From assembly GCA_037127315.1 (NCBI GenBank), contig JBBBDQ010001289.1, forward strand, positions 186,501 to 250,500: 64,000 nt of DNA, given 5' to 3'. The stretch comes from Ascarosepion bandense. Its lineage: Eukaryota; Mollusca; Cephalopoda; Sepiida; Sepiidae. The position numbers and the translations under genes are program-made. The notes below the pieces were generated by a model. It searched no databases, was not told the DNA's origin, and saw only the letters and a list, made by a program, of their open reading frames with translations. Positions 1 through 10,702 of this stretch are shown piece by piece; positions within the stretch are counted from its first letter, which is position 1; the number at the start of each line of letters is the position of its first letter.

Positions 1-1
1 A

Positions 2-1534
2 TATGCTAAGAATGATAATGAGCTGGGTCTTCTGCAAACTGTAAAATGCTTCAGCGAAGACATTGGAATGAAATTTAATTTGAATAAATGTGCTAAAGCT
101 ACAGTTTTACGTGGATCAATACAAGAAACATCCTCAATTAGCCTAGACCCTGCTGTAACAATAAAAGAATTGAAACCAGAAGAAGCTTATAAATACCTAG
201 GTGTAAATGAGAGCGTAAACATTCACCATAAAAAAATGAAAGAAATAGTGCGTAAAGAGTACTATAGAAGGCTACGAATGATATTAAAAACTGAATTAAA
301 TTCACAGAATAGAGTTATGGCCATTAATAGCCTTGCAATCCCAGTTGTCCAATATAGCTTCAACATCTTAAACTGGACTCTAAACGACATCAGGCGAATG
401 GATGCTAAAACAAGAAAGCTTCTTTCTAAGCATAGGATGCATCACCCAAAGGCTGATGTAGACCGTCTATACATACCCCGTAAAGAAGGTGGAAGGGGTC
501 TTATTCAGCTGGAATTGTCATACAAGACAACAACTATTGGCTTACTAACATACATAGAAACAACAAAGGATTGGATGATACAATTAGTAAGGCAACATGA
601 AGAAAGAAAGAAAAAATATTCAATAATAAAAGAAGGCAGTAAATACAAACAAGAATTACAGTTAGTAGATTCTGTAGAAAAGCAAAACAGTAGCCAAGAA
701 CCAACTATTGCGGCAAAAAATATGAAAATGAAAGCCAAAGATAAAGCTCTTGAAAAGATGAAACAGCGCTGGCAAGACAAACCTCTGCATGGCCAATATC
801 CAGTACGTGCCAATAAATCCAATGTTGACAAAGTTAATACTCATCGATGGTTACGTGCATCTGGATTAAAGTCTGAAACTGAAGGATTTATACTTGCAGC
901 ACAAGACCAAAGTCTTTTCACGAGAAACTTTCAGGCAAATATTATGCATAATAATATGGATCCAAAATGCAGGTTTTGTGATAAACACCAAGAAACAATA
1001 GACCACCTAATCTCAGGCTGTTCTGTGCTTGCCCCAAACGAATATAAAAATCGCCACGATAGAGTTGGGCAATATTTACATTGGGCAATGTGCAAACATT
1101 ATGGAAAAGCTGTAAACAAACACTGGTATGAACATCATCCAGCACCGGTTACAGAAATAGAAGATGTAACCATTCTATGGGATTACACCATCTACACAGA
1201 CAGAAAAATTGAAGCAAACAGGCCAGACATTATTGTTAAAAACCAGAAGGAGAAAACTTGTCTATTAATTGATATGGCTTGTCCAGCGGATTGTAACATA
1301 GCAATCAAGGAATTTGAAAAACTGTCAAAATATAAAGACCTGGAAATTGAAATAGAAAAAATGTGGAAATTGAAAACAAGAGTTGTGCCAGTGATAGTAG
1401 GTGCACTTGGAATGATAAAAAATGGAACAAAACAACACATTGAAAGAATCCCTGGAAACCCCAGCTTAAGAGATATACAAAAAATTGTATTATTAAGTAC
1501 AGCCCACACACTAAGGAAAACGTTATCTATGTAA
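2..1534 (+). CDS. C-terminal half of non-LTR retrotransposon Pol: RT thumb, CCHC knuckle, restriction-like endonuclease (R2/R4-Dong group)
   Basis: The frame is open from the left edge of the window; the first in-frame Met is at 68, so the real start lies outside. The first residues (YAKND) are what follows the catalytic YMDD box, as a related fragment near 9,620 shows (FYMDDLKLYAK). Counted from the Met at 68, YKYLGVNE (about 41-48) opens the RT thumb. A basic linker follows, then a CX2CX8HX4C knuckle (C301, C304, H313, C318), then RPD (385-387) and D402 in LLIDMA. RPD-X14-D matches the PD-(D/E)XK nuclease of CRE/R2/R4/NeSL-type LINEs. Such proteins nick the target and reverse transcribe from it. 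There is no internal stop over about 510 codons, so this copy is young or recently active. The clade is inferred: R4/Dong is preferred because related copies lie in TAA repeats. It could be another endonuclease-bearing clade. Confidence 0.85.
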   Translation, partial: YAKNDNELGLLQTVKCFSEDIGMKFNLNKCAKATVLRGSIQETSSISLDPAVTIKELKPEEAYKYLGVNESVNIHHKKMKEIVRKEYYRRLRMILKTELNSQNRVMAINSLAIPVVQYSFNILNWTLNDIRRMDAKTRKLLSKHRMHHPKADVDRLYIPRKEGGRGLIQLELSYKTTTIGLLTYIETTKDWMIQLVRQHEERKKKYSIIKEGSKYKQELQLVDSVEKQNSSQEPTIAAKNMKMKAKDKALEKMKQRWQDKPLHGQYPVRANKSNVDKVNTHRWLRASGLKSETEGFILAAQDQSLFTRNFQANIMHNNMDPKCRFCDKHQETIDHLISGCSVLAPNEYKNRHDRVGQYLHWAMCKHYGKAVNKHWYEHHPAPVTEIEDVTILWDYTIYTDRKIEANRPDIIVKNQKEKTCLLIDMACPADCNIAIKEFEKLSKYKDLEIEIEKMWKLKTRVVPVIVGALGMIKNGTKQHIERIPGNPSLRDIQKIVLLSTAHTLRKTLSM

Positions 1535-1680
1535 TGCTGGGGATGATAGGGAGGATAGAAAAACATGAAATGGAGTCATAACAACACGCCACTACCTGCC
1601 TTAGGTCTCCCCGCAGACTTGGTTGGTAGTGAGACCAATGCAGAAATCTAAATATGATGAAAAATGACATAATAATAAAA
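1535..1680 (+). mobile_element. 3' UTR and TAA-type tail of the R4/Dong-like element
   Basis: This is non-coding sequence directly after the Pol stop. The same stretch follows the coding remnants near 9,250-9,397 and 9,850-9,999, which defines it as the element's own 3' UTR. It ends in acataataata plus an A-run, an irregular TAA repeat as used by Dong-like elements. Confidence 0.7.
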
Positions 1681-1683
1681 ACA

Positions 1684-2402
1684 TTTTGAATGAAAAAGTT
1701 CGTTTTATTAAGTTTGGGACCTTTTTTTTATTCATACAATGCTGTCTTTTTAGCGATTCAGTGGAGGTACCTATATTTTAAACTATTATTTTATTACATT
1801 GCCGTGAGGTTAATAATGGTTATCAGTAAAAAGGGCAGTCCAATATGTCAAATACAGGTCTGGGATACTAGAATCAAGCACGTACAAAAATTTAAATACC
1901 TGGGAAGTATTATAACAGAAGACGAAAGTGCGACACAGAGATCCGAAGGCGAAATGGCATGGCGAAAAAAGCATTCCAGAAGTTGAGTAAAGTATTAAAA
2001 AACGGGACAATTTCGCTAGAAACTAGGAAGAGAGTACTGGATTGCTATGTGATGTCAGTTCTTCAATATGGCAGTGAATGTTGAACAATATCATAAAAGA
2101 TGAAGGAAAAACTTGAAGCAGCTGAAATGTAGTTCTACAGAAGGATGCTACGAATATCATGGATCGAGCACGTGAGCAATGATGAGGTCCTAGAAATGAT
2201 GCACACAAAAAGGAAATTAATACTGAGCATCAGAAAGAGACAGCTGAAGTTCCTGGGACATGCAATGAGGATGGAGGGCTAGGTGAACCTGATACTAACA
2301 GGCCAGATAAAGGGAAAAAGAGAAAGGGGAAAGCAACGGATAATATATTTGAAGGACCTAATAAGGTGGATGATGGAACTAGGGTTGCATGGTGTCACAG
2401 CA
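1684..2402 (+). mobile_element. RTE/BovB-like LINE fragment (RT C-terminal region), left arm of an inverted duplication
   Basis: About 120 bp of non-LINE flank (1,684-1,806) is followed by the end of an RTE/BovB-like reverse transcriptase. Recognisable pieces are VISKKGSP, FKYLGSIITED, RKRVLDCYVMSVLQYGSEC, YRRMLRISW and KFLGHAMR. It carries a frameshift after GSIITED and in-frame stops (TGA for the Trp of SECW, TAG at the Trp of EMWFYRR). The sequence ends abruptly in the GLHGVT region. The same flank and the same private mutations recur inverted at 5,035-6,135. Confidence 0.8.
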
Positions 2403-2640
2403 GAACTCATATTCGATATCTGTTTTCCTATATCTCCAAATCCTAAAGAATATATTACGAAACAGGAAAATTTCTTCTCAGACAAAGAAGAGAGTTCTTA
2501 ACTCATATTTGATATCAGTTCTTCTATAAAGCAGTGATTGCTAGGTTAACAATATGTTTTTAAAAGGTACACACTATTAATAAACAGCAAACATTTGTTA
2601 AAAGTAATGAAAAGATTACTGAACCGTTATTTAATATCTG
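2403..2640. other. AT-rich spacer with a faint RTE-like echo
   Basis: Around 2,490-2,560 the order 'gatatcagttcttct ... gcagtgattgctaggttaacaatat' resembles the RTE segment encoding LISVLxYGSECWTI, but it is too diverged for more than a tentative call. Nothing else is recognised. Confidence 0.3.
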
Positions 2641-2960
2641 TCTTCTCCCAGTATATATAGGCGCTGGTTAGTTCCAATGACTTTACCTAATGAGTTGTGA
2701 GTTCAATACTAAGCTACAGCAGTGGTGAACAAATAACTTAGATAGTTGAGTTCAAGGGAGATAACTACATGGTATCCAGAATTGTCATTGCACATGGAAC
2801 CAGAACAATCTACCCCAATGATCGGTATAAAAGGTTCAGTTCAATATTCCTAGCACCTAGCACCTGAAGTAGACCGGTGCATATAACAGCGGAAACATCG
2901 TAAACATGGCAATAAAGATCAGGAAAAGAGTCCGAACATTGTAAATATCCGAAATACTAC
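2640..2960 (+). mobile_element. Dispersed tRNA-like repeat, family also at 52.1-52.5 kb
   Basis: A tRNA-like block (atataggcgctggttagttcc ... gtgagttcaatactaagc, with a weak B box gagttcaatac) is followed by a tail containing cctgaagtagaccgg, cggaaacatcg and aaagagtccgaacattgtaaat. The same order, less diverged, occurs at 52,138-52,510, so this is a true repeat. I read it as an old tRNA-derived SINE or an element end; the family name is unknown to me. Confidence 0.4.
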
Positions 2961-3054
2961 CTCATTTCAGAAGTATAGAAAATGCAATCAATATTTCTAT
3001 ATAATATTATTTCTATAATAATACTAGATTAATAAAATGTGTTTCCAAAGCTAA

Positions 3055-3315
3055 ACAAAATATTAAGAAACAGGAAAATGTCTTTAGATAAAGCAAAAGA
3101 GTGCCGAACTGCTATTTAATGTCACTTATATGGCAATGAGCGCTATCCAATCTTCTCACAGATGAAGCAGCAATGGAAATGTGGTTCTGCAGAGTAATGC
3201 TGAAAATACAATGGAAAGAACATGTGAGGAACGAAGATATTAAAACAATGCATAAAAAATTAAATTTTATTTAGAATCAGAAAAAGACAATTTATTTTAA
3301 AGTTAGCTTTCTGGT
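3055..3315 (+). mobile_element. Old, heavily decayed RTE/BovB-like LINE relic
   Basis: Conceptual reading with stops and shifts gives AAMEMWFCRVMLKIQWKEHV followed by RNEDI, then HKKLNFI and NQKKTI. This aligns in order with the EMWFYRRMLRISWTEHVSNE..IRKRQ block of the younger copies. Divergence is far higher than in the copies at 5, 34 or 47 kb. Confidence 0.6.
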
Positions 3316-4049
3316 ATTATAGAAAAAATTACTTCAAGAATTTCCCTGGTTACCTTCTCTTAACCAATCTATACCAACAGATCAGCCAGTCTTGGATTTA
3401 TCCTGGTCTGAAAATCTCTTTCATAAGTGCCAAATAATATTTATTTCCTCACAGCAACAATCACCAAGTGACAGAAACAAGTCCGAATGCGTTAAGACGA
3501 ACGGCCCACACGCTTTCAAAGTCGACATTAAATGGGCTTTTCATTCGAAGCCTGCAAGAATATCCGTGATATAATGGGGCAGGTGATTAAGCTTTCGTTT
3601 AATGGAATTAGATCTTAATTTCCCACGTAATGGGTATTTGTCGGATAAGATGCTGTTTGATTCCATGATGGGGTTGCAATTCCACTAAGAGCTCGTTAAT
3701 CTAACTGGAAAATACTGAAAACAGGTCGTTACTCTGGAACCAATCAAAGAATCCAAAGCTCAGGTGACGAATCAGATTTTAAACTCATCTCAAACAGGCC
3801 ACTCTATAAAGTCATCAGTTTTCGGACTGGAAAAAAAGAAGGGCATAGCAACTGACGGTAAATAAATCGACAAAACAGAGGTAAGACAGACAAGAAGGGT
3901 CAAAAAGCAAAAAGAATTTTTTGAGCTAATCACTGACCTACGAAAGATAAGTTTGTTCTTCTCGTTATAGTTGTTATTTTATAATAGAATGCAATGAATA
4001 TGAGACTCGAGAGCCACTCATGTTAGTGGACTAATATTAAAATGGTAAT
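3316..4049. other. No recognisable gene
   Basis: This is AT-rich unique-looking sequence. A 60-codon plus-strand frame at 3,392-3,574 has no recognisable domain, and I would not call it a gene. It may hold an old repeat that I do not know. Confidence 0.4.
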
Positions 4050-4380
4050 GATGTGCGTTGTGGCACAGTGGATATCGGCTCGGAACGAAAAATCTGTAGA
4101 ACCGAGTTCGAATTCTAGTTGAATTCGTTGCGTTCACTTACGCGCAAACACCCTTGGGAAAGGTATTACTCCGTCTCATCCTTCTAGCTATGGGTTAAAT
4201 AACAAGATAGATTATGTTCTATATTCTTTTAGATTAGGATCCATAACCTTAGTTGGGTTTGGTTGGCAAACAGTCTACTGCAGATAGTAATGGCCACCTG
4301 GTGACGGAAAATCTTCTGCCCTGTCAGTAATGTCTCTTTCGTGACTTGATCTCCAACGTATGGCAATTAACTGACTGAAT
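4050..4380 (+). mobile_element. tRNA-derived SINE family A, full-length copy
   Basis: The pol III boxes are visible: A-box-like tggcacagtgga and B-box-like gagttcgaattc. The body then runs ttcacttacgcgcaaacacc, the ggttggcaa/cagtctactgcag block and the terminal ttaactgactga. The same order recurs in more than ten places in this window on both strands. tRNA-derived SINEs of this kind are known from octopus and squid. Confidence 0.85.
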
Positions 4381-4759
4381 GACGATTGAGATGTGTAATA
4401 TGAATGAAAGATGCAGTAATAGAAATTAGACAATATGAGTATAAGGAGGATAGACAAGGTTTGAAACTTGTCTTGAAGTTGTAATAATTTTAGTGTTCAT
4501 GGAAAACTAGCATCATAACAGGCGTTGCAAGCACATCGTTGATGTTCTCTTAAGCATTTCAGTCACTGAAGTCTATAGGTTGAGCAACAATCTGCAATCG
4601 GCATTCCCTCGTATTCTCAGCGCTCACTTTGTTACTTTTTCAAAGTTTTAGAAGAAGCCATATAAATATTTATTTCAAAATTTACTCGATCTTACTCTTG
4701 CTTTTTCTTGGAATACTAGTGGCAATAGACTTTCCATTAGTACGATTATTTTAATATTA

Positions 4760-4790
<31 letters not shown>

Positions 4791-4792
4791 CT
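4381..4792. other. Intergenic, ends in a (TTC)n tract
   Basis: No gene is seen between the SINE and the next LINE piece. The (TTC)n run near 4,762-4,791 is the complement of the (AAG)n tail of the minus-strand RTE fragment that follows. Confidence 0.5.
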
Positions 4793-5034
4793 ATCAGCCC
4801 TGTCCCTTCAGGACGGAGGCGATCGTGACTTTCCACGTCTCCTTATCCCGGGTGGCTCTTATCACGCCTTCTCCTGTTACACCATGCAAACCTAGTTCCA
4901 TCATCCACCTGATTAGGTCCTTCAGATATGTTATTCGCTGCTTTCCTCTGTCTCTTTTCCTCTCTATCTGGCCTGTTCGTATCAGGTTCTCTAAGCCATC
5001 CAATCATTTCTTATAAACAGTTGGCATATGTCTT
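4793..5034 (-). mobile_element. RTE/BovB-like LINE 3' end (partial tandem copy)
   Basis: Minus-strand frame encoding GLENLIRTGQIERKRDRGKQ through LIRWMMELGLHGVTGEG to VLKGQG, the usual C-terminus of these LINEs. It is directly followed on the minus strand by the (AAG)n tail. It joins the next fragment at 5,035 within a cattgt/ttcttataaacagttggc junction that belongs to the 3' UTR. Confidence 0.8.
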
Positions 5035-6132
5035 CTTCTATGTGCTCTGTCCCTTCAGGACGTAGGCGATCATGGCTTTCCACCTCTCCCTATTCCCGGT
5101 GGCTCTTAGCACGCCTTCTCCTGTTACACCATGCAACCCTAGTTCCATCATCCACCTGATTAGGTCCTTCAAATATGTTTTCTGTTGCTTTCCTCTGTCT
5201 CTTTTTCCCTTTATCTGGCCTGTTAGTATCAGGTTCTCCAAGCCCTCCATCCTCATTGCATGTCCCAGGAACTTCAGCTCTTTCTTTCTGATGCTCAGTA
5301 TTAATTTCCTTTTTGTGTGCATCATTTCTAGGACCTCATCATTGCTCACTTGCTCGATCCATGATATTCGTAGCATCCTTCTATAGAACTACATTTCAGC
5401 TGCTTCAAGTTTGTCCTTTATCTTTTATGATATTGTCCAACATTCACTGCCATATTGAAGAACTGACATCACATAGCAATCCAGTACTCTCTTCCTAGTT
5501 TCTAGCGAAATTGTCCCGTTTCTTAATACTCTTCTCAGCACATGGAATGCTTCCTTGTGCTTTTGAATCTCAGGAATTTAAATATATAGAAACTGCTGTG
5601 GTCACAAAGTGAGGGGTCACTTTATGTATTGATTGTAATATAGAACAGATCCCCCATTTTATATCCAGTATGCTTCTGTAGAAACACATTTCAGTTTCTT
5701 CAAGTTTTTCCTTCATCTTTGAAGGTATTGTCCAGCATTCACTGCCATATTGAAGGAGGACAGCCCATATCAATCCAGTACTCTCTTCCTAGTTTCTAGC
5801 GAAATTGTCCCGTTTCTTAATACTTTACTCAACTTCTGGAATGCTTTTTTCGCCATGCCATTTCGCCTTCGGATCTCTGTGTCGCACTTTCCGTCTTCTG
5901 TTATAATACTTCCCAGGTATTTAAATTTTTGTACCTGCTTGATTCTAGTATCCCCTACCTGTATTTGACATATTGGACTGCCCTTTTTACTGATAACCAT
6001 TATTAACCTCACGGCAATGTAATAAAATAATAGTTTAAAATGTAGGTACCTCCACTGAATCGCTAAAAAGACAGCATAGTATGAATAAAAAAAAGGTCCC
6101 AAACTTAATAAAACGAACTTTTTCATTCAAAA

Positions 6133-6135
<3 letters not shown>
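5035..6135 (-). mobile_element. RTE/BovB-like LINE fragment, right arm of inverted duplication
   Basis: The minus strand repeats the 1,684-2,402 segment, including its non-LINE flank (6,000-6,135) and its private damage: Trp-to-stop TAG at EM*FYRR, the 'ataaaagat' variant, 'gcacacaaaaaggaaat', and the Met-Glu-Gly reading in AMRMEGLEN. Unlike the left arm it contains an additional partial LINE piece (about 5,570-5,770) with 3' UTR sequence. The uninterrupted C-terminus runs to VLKGQST at 5,038. Confidence 0.8.

Positions 6136-6165
<30 letters not shown>
6132..6165. repeat. (ATT)n microsatellite
   Basis: About ten ATT units beside the right end of the inverted duplication. Confidence 0.9.
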
Positions 6166-6169
6166 GAGG

Positions 6170-7560
6170 AAAGATCAAAGTAATTTTTTTATTATTATTT
6201 TTTAATTTTTAATCTCTCTTAACATGTTCGAAATTTTGGCAGAAAATCTTGTTTTGATTTGAGTTCGAGGGTAACCAAAAGATAACGACTGTTTACAATA
6301 ACGTAATGATAACATTACTCTCTTTTTTATTATCTTTCTCTGTAACAAAATTCTCCTGTTTCCTAATATTTAAGCAATACACTGCGCCTCCTCTGCCTCA
6401 CGCTCTCAGCTGACCTTAAGTGGAACGACTACATTGAATCAATTGCTAAATATACTGCTAGTAAGTTTTGATTACTGTGTAGGGTCAATAAGTTTTTCTC
6501 TCCTGAATTCATCTTGCACATATACAAATCAAACAACCGCCCATGCATTAAATACTGTTGTCATACCTGGTCGGGCGCCCCCGATGTTCATCTCGACAGG
6601 ATTCCCTGTAGCTTGTTCTTCTCCCTTTTTCACTCTACTCTTATGCAACTCTCTTTACACCAGTATTTCCATCCTTCTCCTACTCATTCTCTAACATCAC
6701 TCTCTTTTTTTTTGTAATAAACACATTAAATTGGAAATTCCCGCAAAAATCAAATAATTGTTGAATTTTAATGAAACTTTCAGTACTCATTCACAAATAA
6801 ATTAAATTATTTTTAAAACAATCATTTTAAAATAATCTTGGTAAAAACATGTTTTTAACTGTTACCCGGCTCCACTTAAATCCATGAAATTTTAATAAAT
6901 TTGAAAGTGTTTAAATGGTCACAATTTTGCTACTTAACGCAGGACTCATTGGGGAATATAAATCATCTATTTATTTATTTTTTAATTTTGCTTCTGTATC
7001 CGAAAATCGGCTCCGAAGAGTAAATTAAAAAATGCAATAAGACTCTGATATTATTTAAGTTGATAAGCTTTTAATTGCTTGAATAAATAATAAAAATGAA
7101 TGACATTATAATCTGAAAAGAAAAAAACTTTCGATAACTCATGAATTTTTTTTTAAAAATGTTCATTTTTTTTTTAATAATAATTTATAAAATTTCAAAA
7201 ATATTTTAAAATTTTCAAATTTGCGGTTAGATTTTTAGTTTAGAATTAGAATTATCAAAAAAAAAAAACTATCAAAAATTGAAACGTTTAATAAAAATCG
7301 TTCTGCTTCCATATTTTTAACATAATTTAAACAATTTATGTACATTTGAAGTGTTTTTTTATGATAATTTCTATGAGCGAATTAAAAGGTCATATCCTCC
7401 CTTACCCGAAAAAGTTTTTACAATTTTGTCACTTATAAACGCTATCCATTTTATCTATAATCAAGTACCTGTCAACAAGTTCTTGATTTATAGCGTGGAC
7501 AGGCCAAAAAGTTCCAATCTCTTATTAAGAAATGGTTTTATTCTAAATTTCACTCTATAA
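6170..7560 (+). repeat. AT-rich dispersed repeat, related to 13.9-14.4 kb, with an internal insertion
   Basis: 6,200-6,320 and 6,715-6,860 match, in order, 13,950-14,090 and 14,095-14,230 (shared phrases: ttttgatttgagtt, gactgttt, acgtaatga, aaaaatcaaataattgttga, atgaaact, cagtactcattca). In this copy the two halves are separated by about 390 bp (roughly 6,325-6,713) of unrelated sequence, an insertion. The copy at 14 kb ends in a Helitron-like hairpin, so this may be a related element whose 3' end I cannot place. Confidence 0.5.
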
Positions 7561-7836
7561 ATAAGTAATACTTGAGTAAATCAGATTGATTTAACATAAA
7601 ATTTGCTAATTCTCCAAAAATAATGTGTCACAGATGTATATTTTATTTTTGCAATATTTGTAAATACGAGAATTAACTTTGTGTCGATCGCTTAAAAATG
7701 GCGGCAAAATTTAAAAATAGAAAACAATCTCAAACTTTTATAGTCCAATAAATATAATTTCTGTTTGAAATAAACCAGAGAGTATTTTGCTTACTGGAAA
7801 TTGTATATTTAATCATTTAGCTTTCAATTAGAACTA
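7561..7836. other. AT-rich, nothing recognised
   Basis: No open frame or repeat is recognised; the sequence leads up to the TA target of the mariner element. Confidence 0.4.
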
Positions 7837-8525
7837 TTAGGTTGTCTCAAAAGTTCGTAAACACTTGCAAAAAATTGAAATTTTACTCGCCAAGTAATCT
7901 AAGGTTATCAGAAAATACTTGTAAAAAATTGAGATTTTACTCGCAAAAACAAGACAAATTATTGCTCGAAATAAAGACCATCATTTTCCAAGACTTTTTG
8001 CCATCGATCTGCAAGCTTTCGGATCTGGTCAAAGTAGCATTCAGCCGGCTTCGAATCAAAGAATTCTTGACACGTTTCCTCGACTTCATCAAACGAGTCT
8101 AATCGGCGACCTTTCAGAAAGTGTTACATTGAGCGGAAAAGGCCGTATTCTGATGGAGCACAATCAGGACTGTAGGCTGGTTGTGGCAGACATCAACGCC
8201 GTCCAGCTCTTCAAACTTGTCTTTCCTGGCGGTGTGGCTTGGCATTCTCCTGCTGCATCAAAGCGCAATTTCGGTTGATCAGAGCCGGGTACTTTTGCTT
8301 CAACTTTTTTTTCAAGTTGCTGACAGTAAAAACCGGCACTGATTGCACGACCATTCGGAACCAACTCAAAATGCACGATTGCTTCAAAGTTCCACAGAAC
8401 GTACAACATGACTTTCTTGCCGAATCGATCTTGTTTCATAACCGACGATGTCTCTTGCCCCAGCGCTTGTCTCTATTGTGATAGACCCATTTTTCAAGTG
8501 TTTACGAACTTCTTGGACAACCTAA
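7837..8525 (-). mobile_element. Mariner-family deletion derivative 1
   Basis: Terminal inverted repeats TTAGGTTGTC...GACAACCTAA are flanked by TA duplications (7,835-7,836 and 8,526-8,527). The minus strand encodes only the C-terminal part of a mariner transposase: FGKK, NFEAIVHFELVPNGRAISA, YCQQLEKKVEAKVPGSDQP, then a damaged catalytic region. At 689 bp it is about half a normal mariner; the N-terminal DNA-binding domain and first catalytic Asp are absent. Near the left end it also carries a short internal duplication (7,860-7,950). It cannot transpose itself but could be mobilised in trans. Confidence 0.85.
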
Positions 8526-8797
8526 TAAAATAAACGTTTCAAGAAAACTTTTTCATTTTTAAAAATTTAGTTTAAAAGTGATTATTCAGTTTTTCTGCGA
8601 TTTAGTAGAGGTGCCCAATTAACATCTGAAGGGCTGTAATGAAAACGACTCTAATAATATTGAGTAACATTTGTGATAATTTGAAATCTATAAATAGATT
8701 CTCCAATCAGAGTGTCGTGACTTTTTATCCGAACACTTTTGTTCAGTAGACCAAATAAGATATGGTAAGATTCATATAATAATAATAATAATAATAA

Positions 8798-8998
8798 TAT
8801 GAACATCACCCAGCACCGGTTACAGAAATAGAAAATGTCCCCATTCTATGGAATTACACCATCTACACAGAAAACTGAAGCAAATAAACCGGACATTATT
8901 GTTAAAAACCAGAAAGAAGCCATAACAACACACTACGACCTGTCTCAAGTCTTCGCGCAGAAGTTTTAGGTTGTGCGTTCATAGCAGAAATCTAATTA

Positions 8999-9000
<2 letters not shown>
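8798..9000 (+). mobile_element. R4/Dong-like element, internally deleted copy in a TAA repeat
   Basis: Starts directly after (AAT)n at 8,778-8,797 with HHPAPVTEIE and the RPD nuclease start (corresponding to 1,130-1,250), then jumps to the 3' UTR (corresponding to 1,575-1,660). It ends against (AAT)n at 9,001. Confidence 0.75.

Positions 9001-9053
<53 letters not shown>
9001..9053. repeat. (AAT)n microsatellite, about 17 units
   Basis: Pure AAT/TAA run separating two R4/Dong-like fragments; likely target sequence and tail. Confidence 0.95.
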
Positions 9054-9397
9054 GAGATAGAAAATTAAAATAGAAAAATGTCGAAATTGAAAACAAGAGT
9101 TGTGCCAGTGAGAGTAGGTGCACTTGGAATGATAAAAAATGAAACAAAACAACACACTGAAAGAATCCATGGAAACCCCAGCTTAAGAGATATACAAAAA
9201 ATTGTTTTATTAAATACAGCCCACACACTAAGGAAAAGTTTATCTATGTAACGCTAGGGATGATAGGGAAGATAGAAAAAAAACATGAAATGGGGCCATA
9301 AGAACACGCCACGACCTGCCTTAGGTCTCCCCGCAGACTTGGTTGGTAGTGAAACCAAAGCAGAAATCGAAATATGATGAAAAATGACATAATAATA
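9054..9397 (+). mobile_element. R4/Dong-like element, 5'-truncated copy
   Basis: Corresponds to 1,340-1,675: KLKTRVVPVRVGALGMIKN through LSTAHTLRKSLSM, the stop and the complete 3' UTR ending in gacataataat. High identity by eye to the 5' end of the window suggests recent insertion. Confidence 0.8.
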
Positions 9398-9660
9398 ATT
9401 TCATCGAACAATGCATGTCGATATGGAAAACAGCCGTTTACCTCAATCATATAAATGGAACCTATAAGTCTGGTGAAATAAACATCAAATGAGGTATATT
9501 TCAAGGTGATTCTTTGTCTCTCTTACTATTCTCCATATCATTAATAGCACTAACCAGTCAACTTAACAAGACAGAATGTGGTTATAAAATAGCCCAAAAG
9601 AAAATAAGCCATTCATTTTACATGGATGACTTAAAGTTGTATGCTAAGATTGATAACAAT
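9398..9660 (+). mobile_element. R4/Dong-like RT core fragment with catalytic YMDD
   Basis: Encodes GIFQGDSLS (RT motif with an adjacent in-frame TGA where Arg is expected), LLLFSISLIALTSQLNKT, then HSFYMDDLKLYAK. This is the part missing at the left edge of the window. It ends at a junction near 9,660 with the C-terminus of the same family, so the intervening domain is deleted. Confidence 0.8.
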
Positions 9661-9999
9661 TGAAATAGAAAAAATGTGGAAATTGAAAACAAGAGTCGTG
9701 CCAGTGATGGTAGGTGCACTTGGAATGATAAACAAATGGAACAAAACAATACATTGAAAGAATCCCTGAGATATAGATATATAAATATATAAGATATACA
9801 AAAAATTGTCTTATTAAGTACAGCCCACACACTTAGGAAAAGTTTATCTATGTAACGCTAGGGATGATGGAGAAGATAGAAAAAACATGAAATGTGGCCA
9901 TAACAATACGCCACGACCTGCCTTAGGTCTTCTCACAGACTTGTTTGGTAATGCGACCATTGCAGAAATCGAAATATGATGAAAAAATGACATAATAAT
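9661..9999 (+). mobile_element. R4/Dong-like C-terminus and 3' UTR, continuous with the RT fragment
   Basis: EIEKMWKLKTRVVPVMVGAL, a damaged section with a small 'atatagatatataaatat' insertion near 9,771-9,790, AHTLRKSLSM, stop and 3' UTR with TAA tail. Together with 9,398-9,660 it looks like one internally deleted element. Confidence 0.75.
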
Positions 10000-10485
10000 A
10001 ATAATTGTATTAGCCCAAAATGTAAAAAAAATGTGTTCTCCCAAAATGCAGATTCTGTGATAAATATCCATAAACAATCATTTTGTATCAGGTTGCATGG
10101 TATTGGCACCTACATAATATAAAACTTGACATTACAAAGTGGGCTAATATCTGCATTGGAAAATCTGCAACGTTTACAGAACTAAAACTGCAAGAAGTTT
10201 GTATGAACATCACCGAGATCCACTGCCGAAATGTGACCTGTAACAATTTTATGAAACTGTACAATACGCACAGACAGGACAATCAAAGCTAATCGCCCTG
10301 ACAGCGTAATCAGAGACTACAAAACAAGATGTGCCTTCTTATTGACATGGCTGTCTGCAGACTCTAATGTACGTTAGAAGATCTTCAAGAAATATCAAAA
10401 TACAAGAACCTTGAAATTGAAATCTAAAAAAGATGACACACGAGGATATTAACAATTTAATTGGAGCCGTTCTAATGTGACACAG
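10000..10485 (+). mobile_element. Diverged relative of the R4/Dong-like element
   Basis: PKCRFCDK opens a broken CCHC knuckle near 10,040. ANRPD followed by VIRDYKTRCAFLL near 10,280-10,350 marks the nuclease, with frameshifts and stops after it (LIDMA readable only in another frame). It is clearly older than, or from a different subfamily to, its neighbours. Confidence 0.6.
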
Positions 10486-10613
10486 TCTCGCTTGGTTAGG
10501 CTAGATTACTTGCTTCTCATATCTCCCTATTACTTTGTTTTTCGTGCGAAATTAACGTCCTAAAATAGTTATACCAAATTAACTAGACGATAGCGATCGT
10601 CATCGCGTAACAA

Positions 10614-10615
<2 letters not shown>

Positions 10616-10700
<85 letters not shown>
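10616..10700. repeat. (CA)n-(TA)n compound microsatellite
   Basis: About 23 CA units followed by about 18 TA units, ending directly at the 5' boundary of a hammerhead SINE. Confidence 0.95.

Positions 10701-10702
<2 letters not shown>

Noticed and set aside
10616..10700. CRISPR-like or other spaced repeat array
   Set aside because: No array of equal repeats with unique spacers exists in the window; this and similar tracts are plain dinucleotide repeats.
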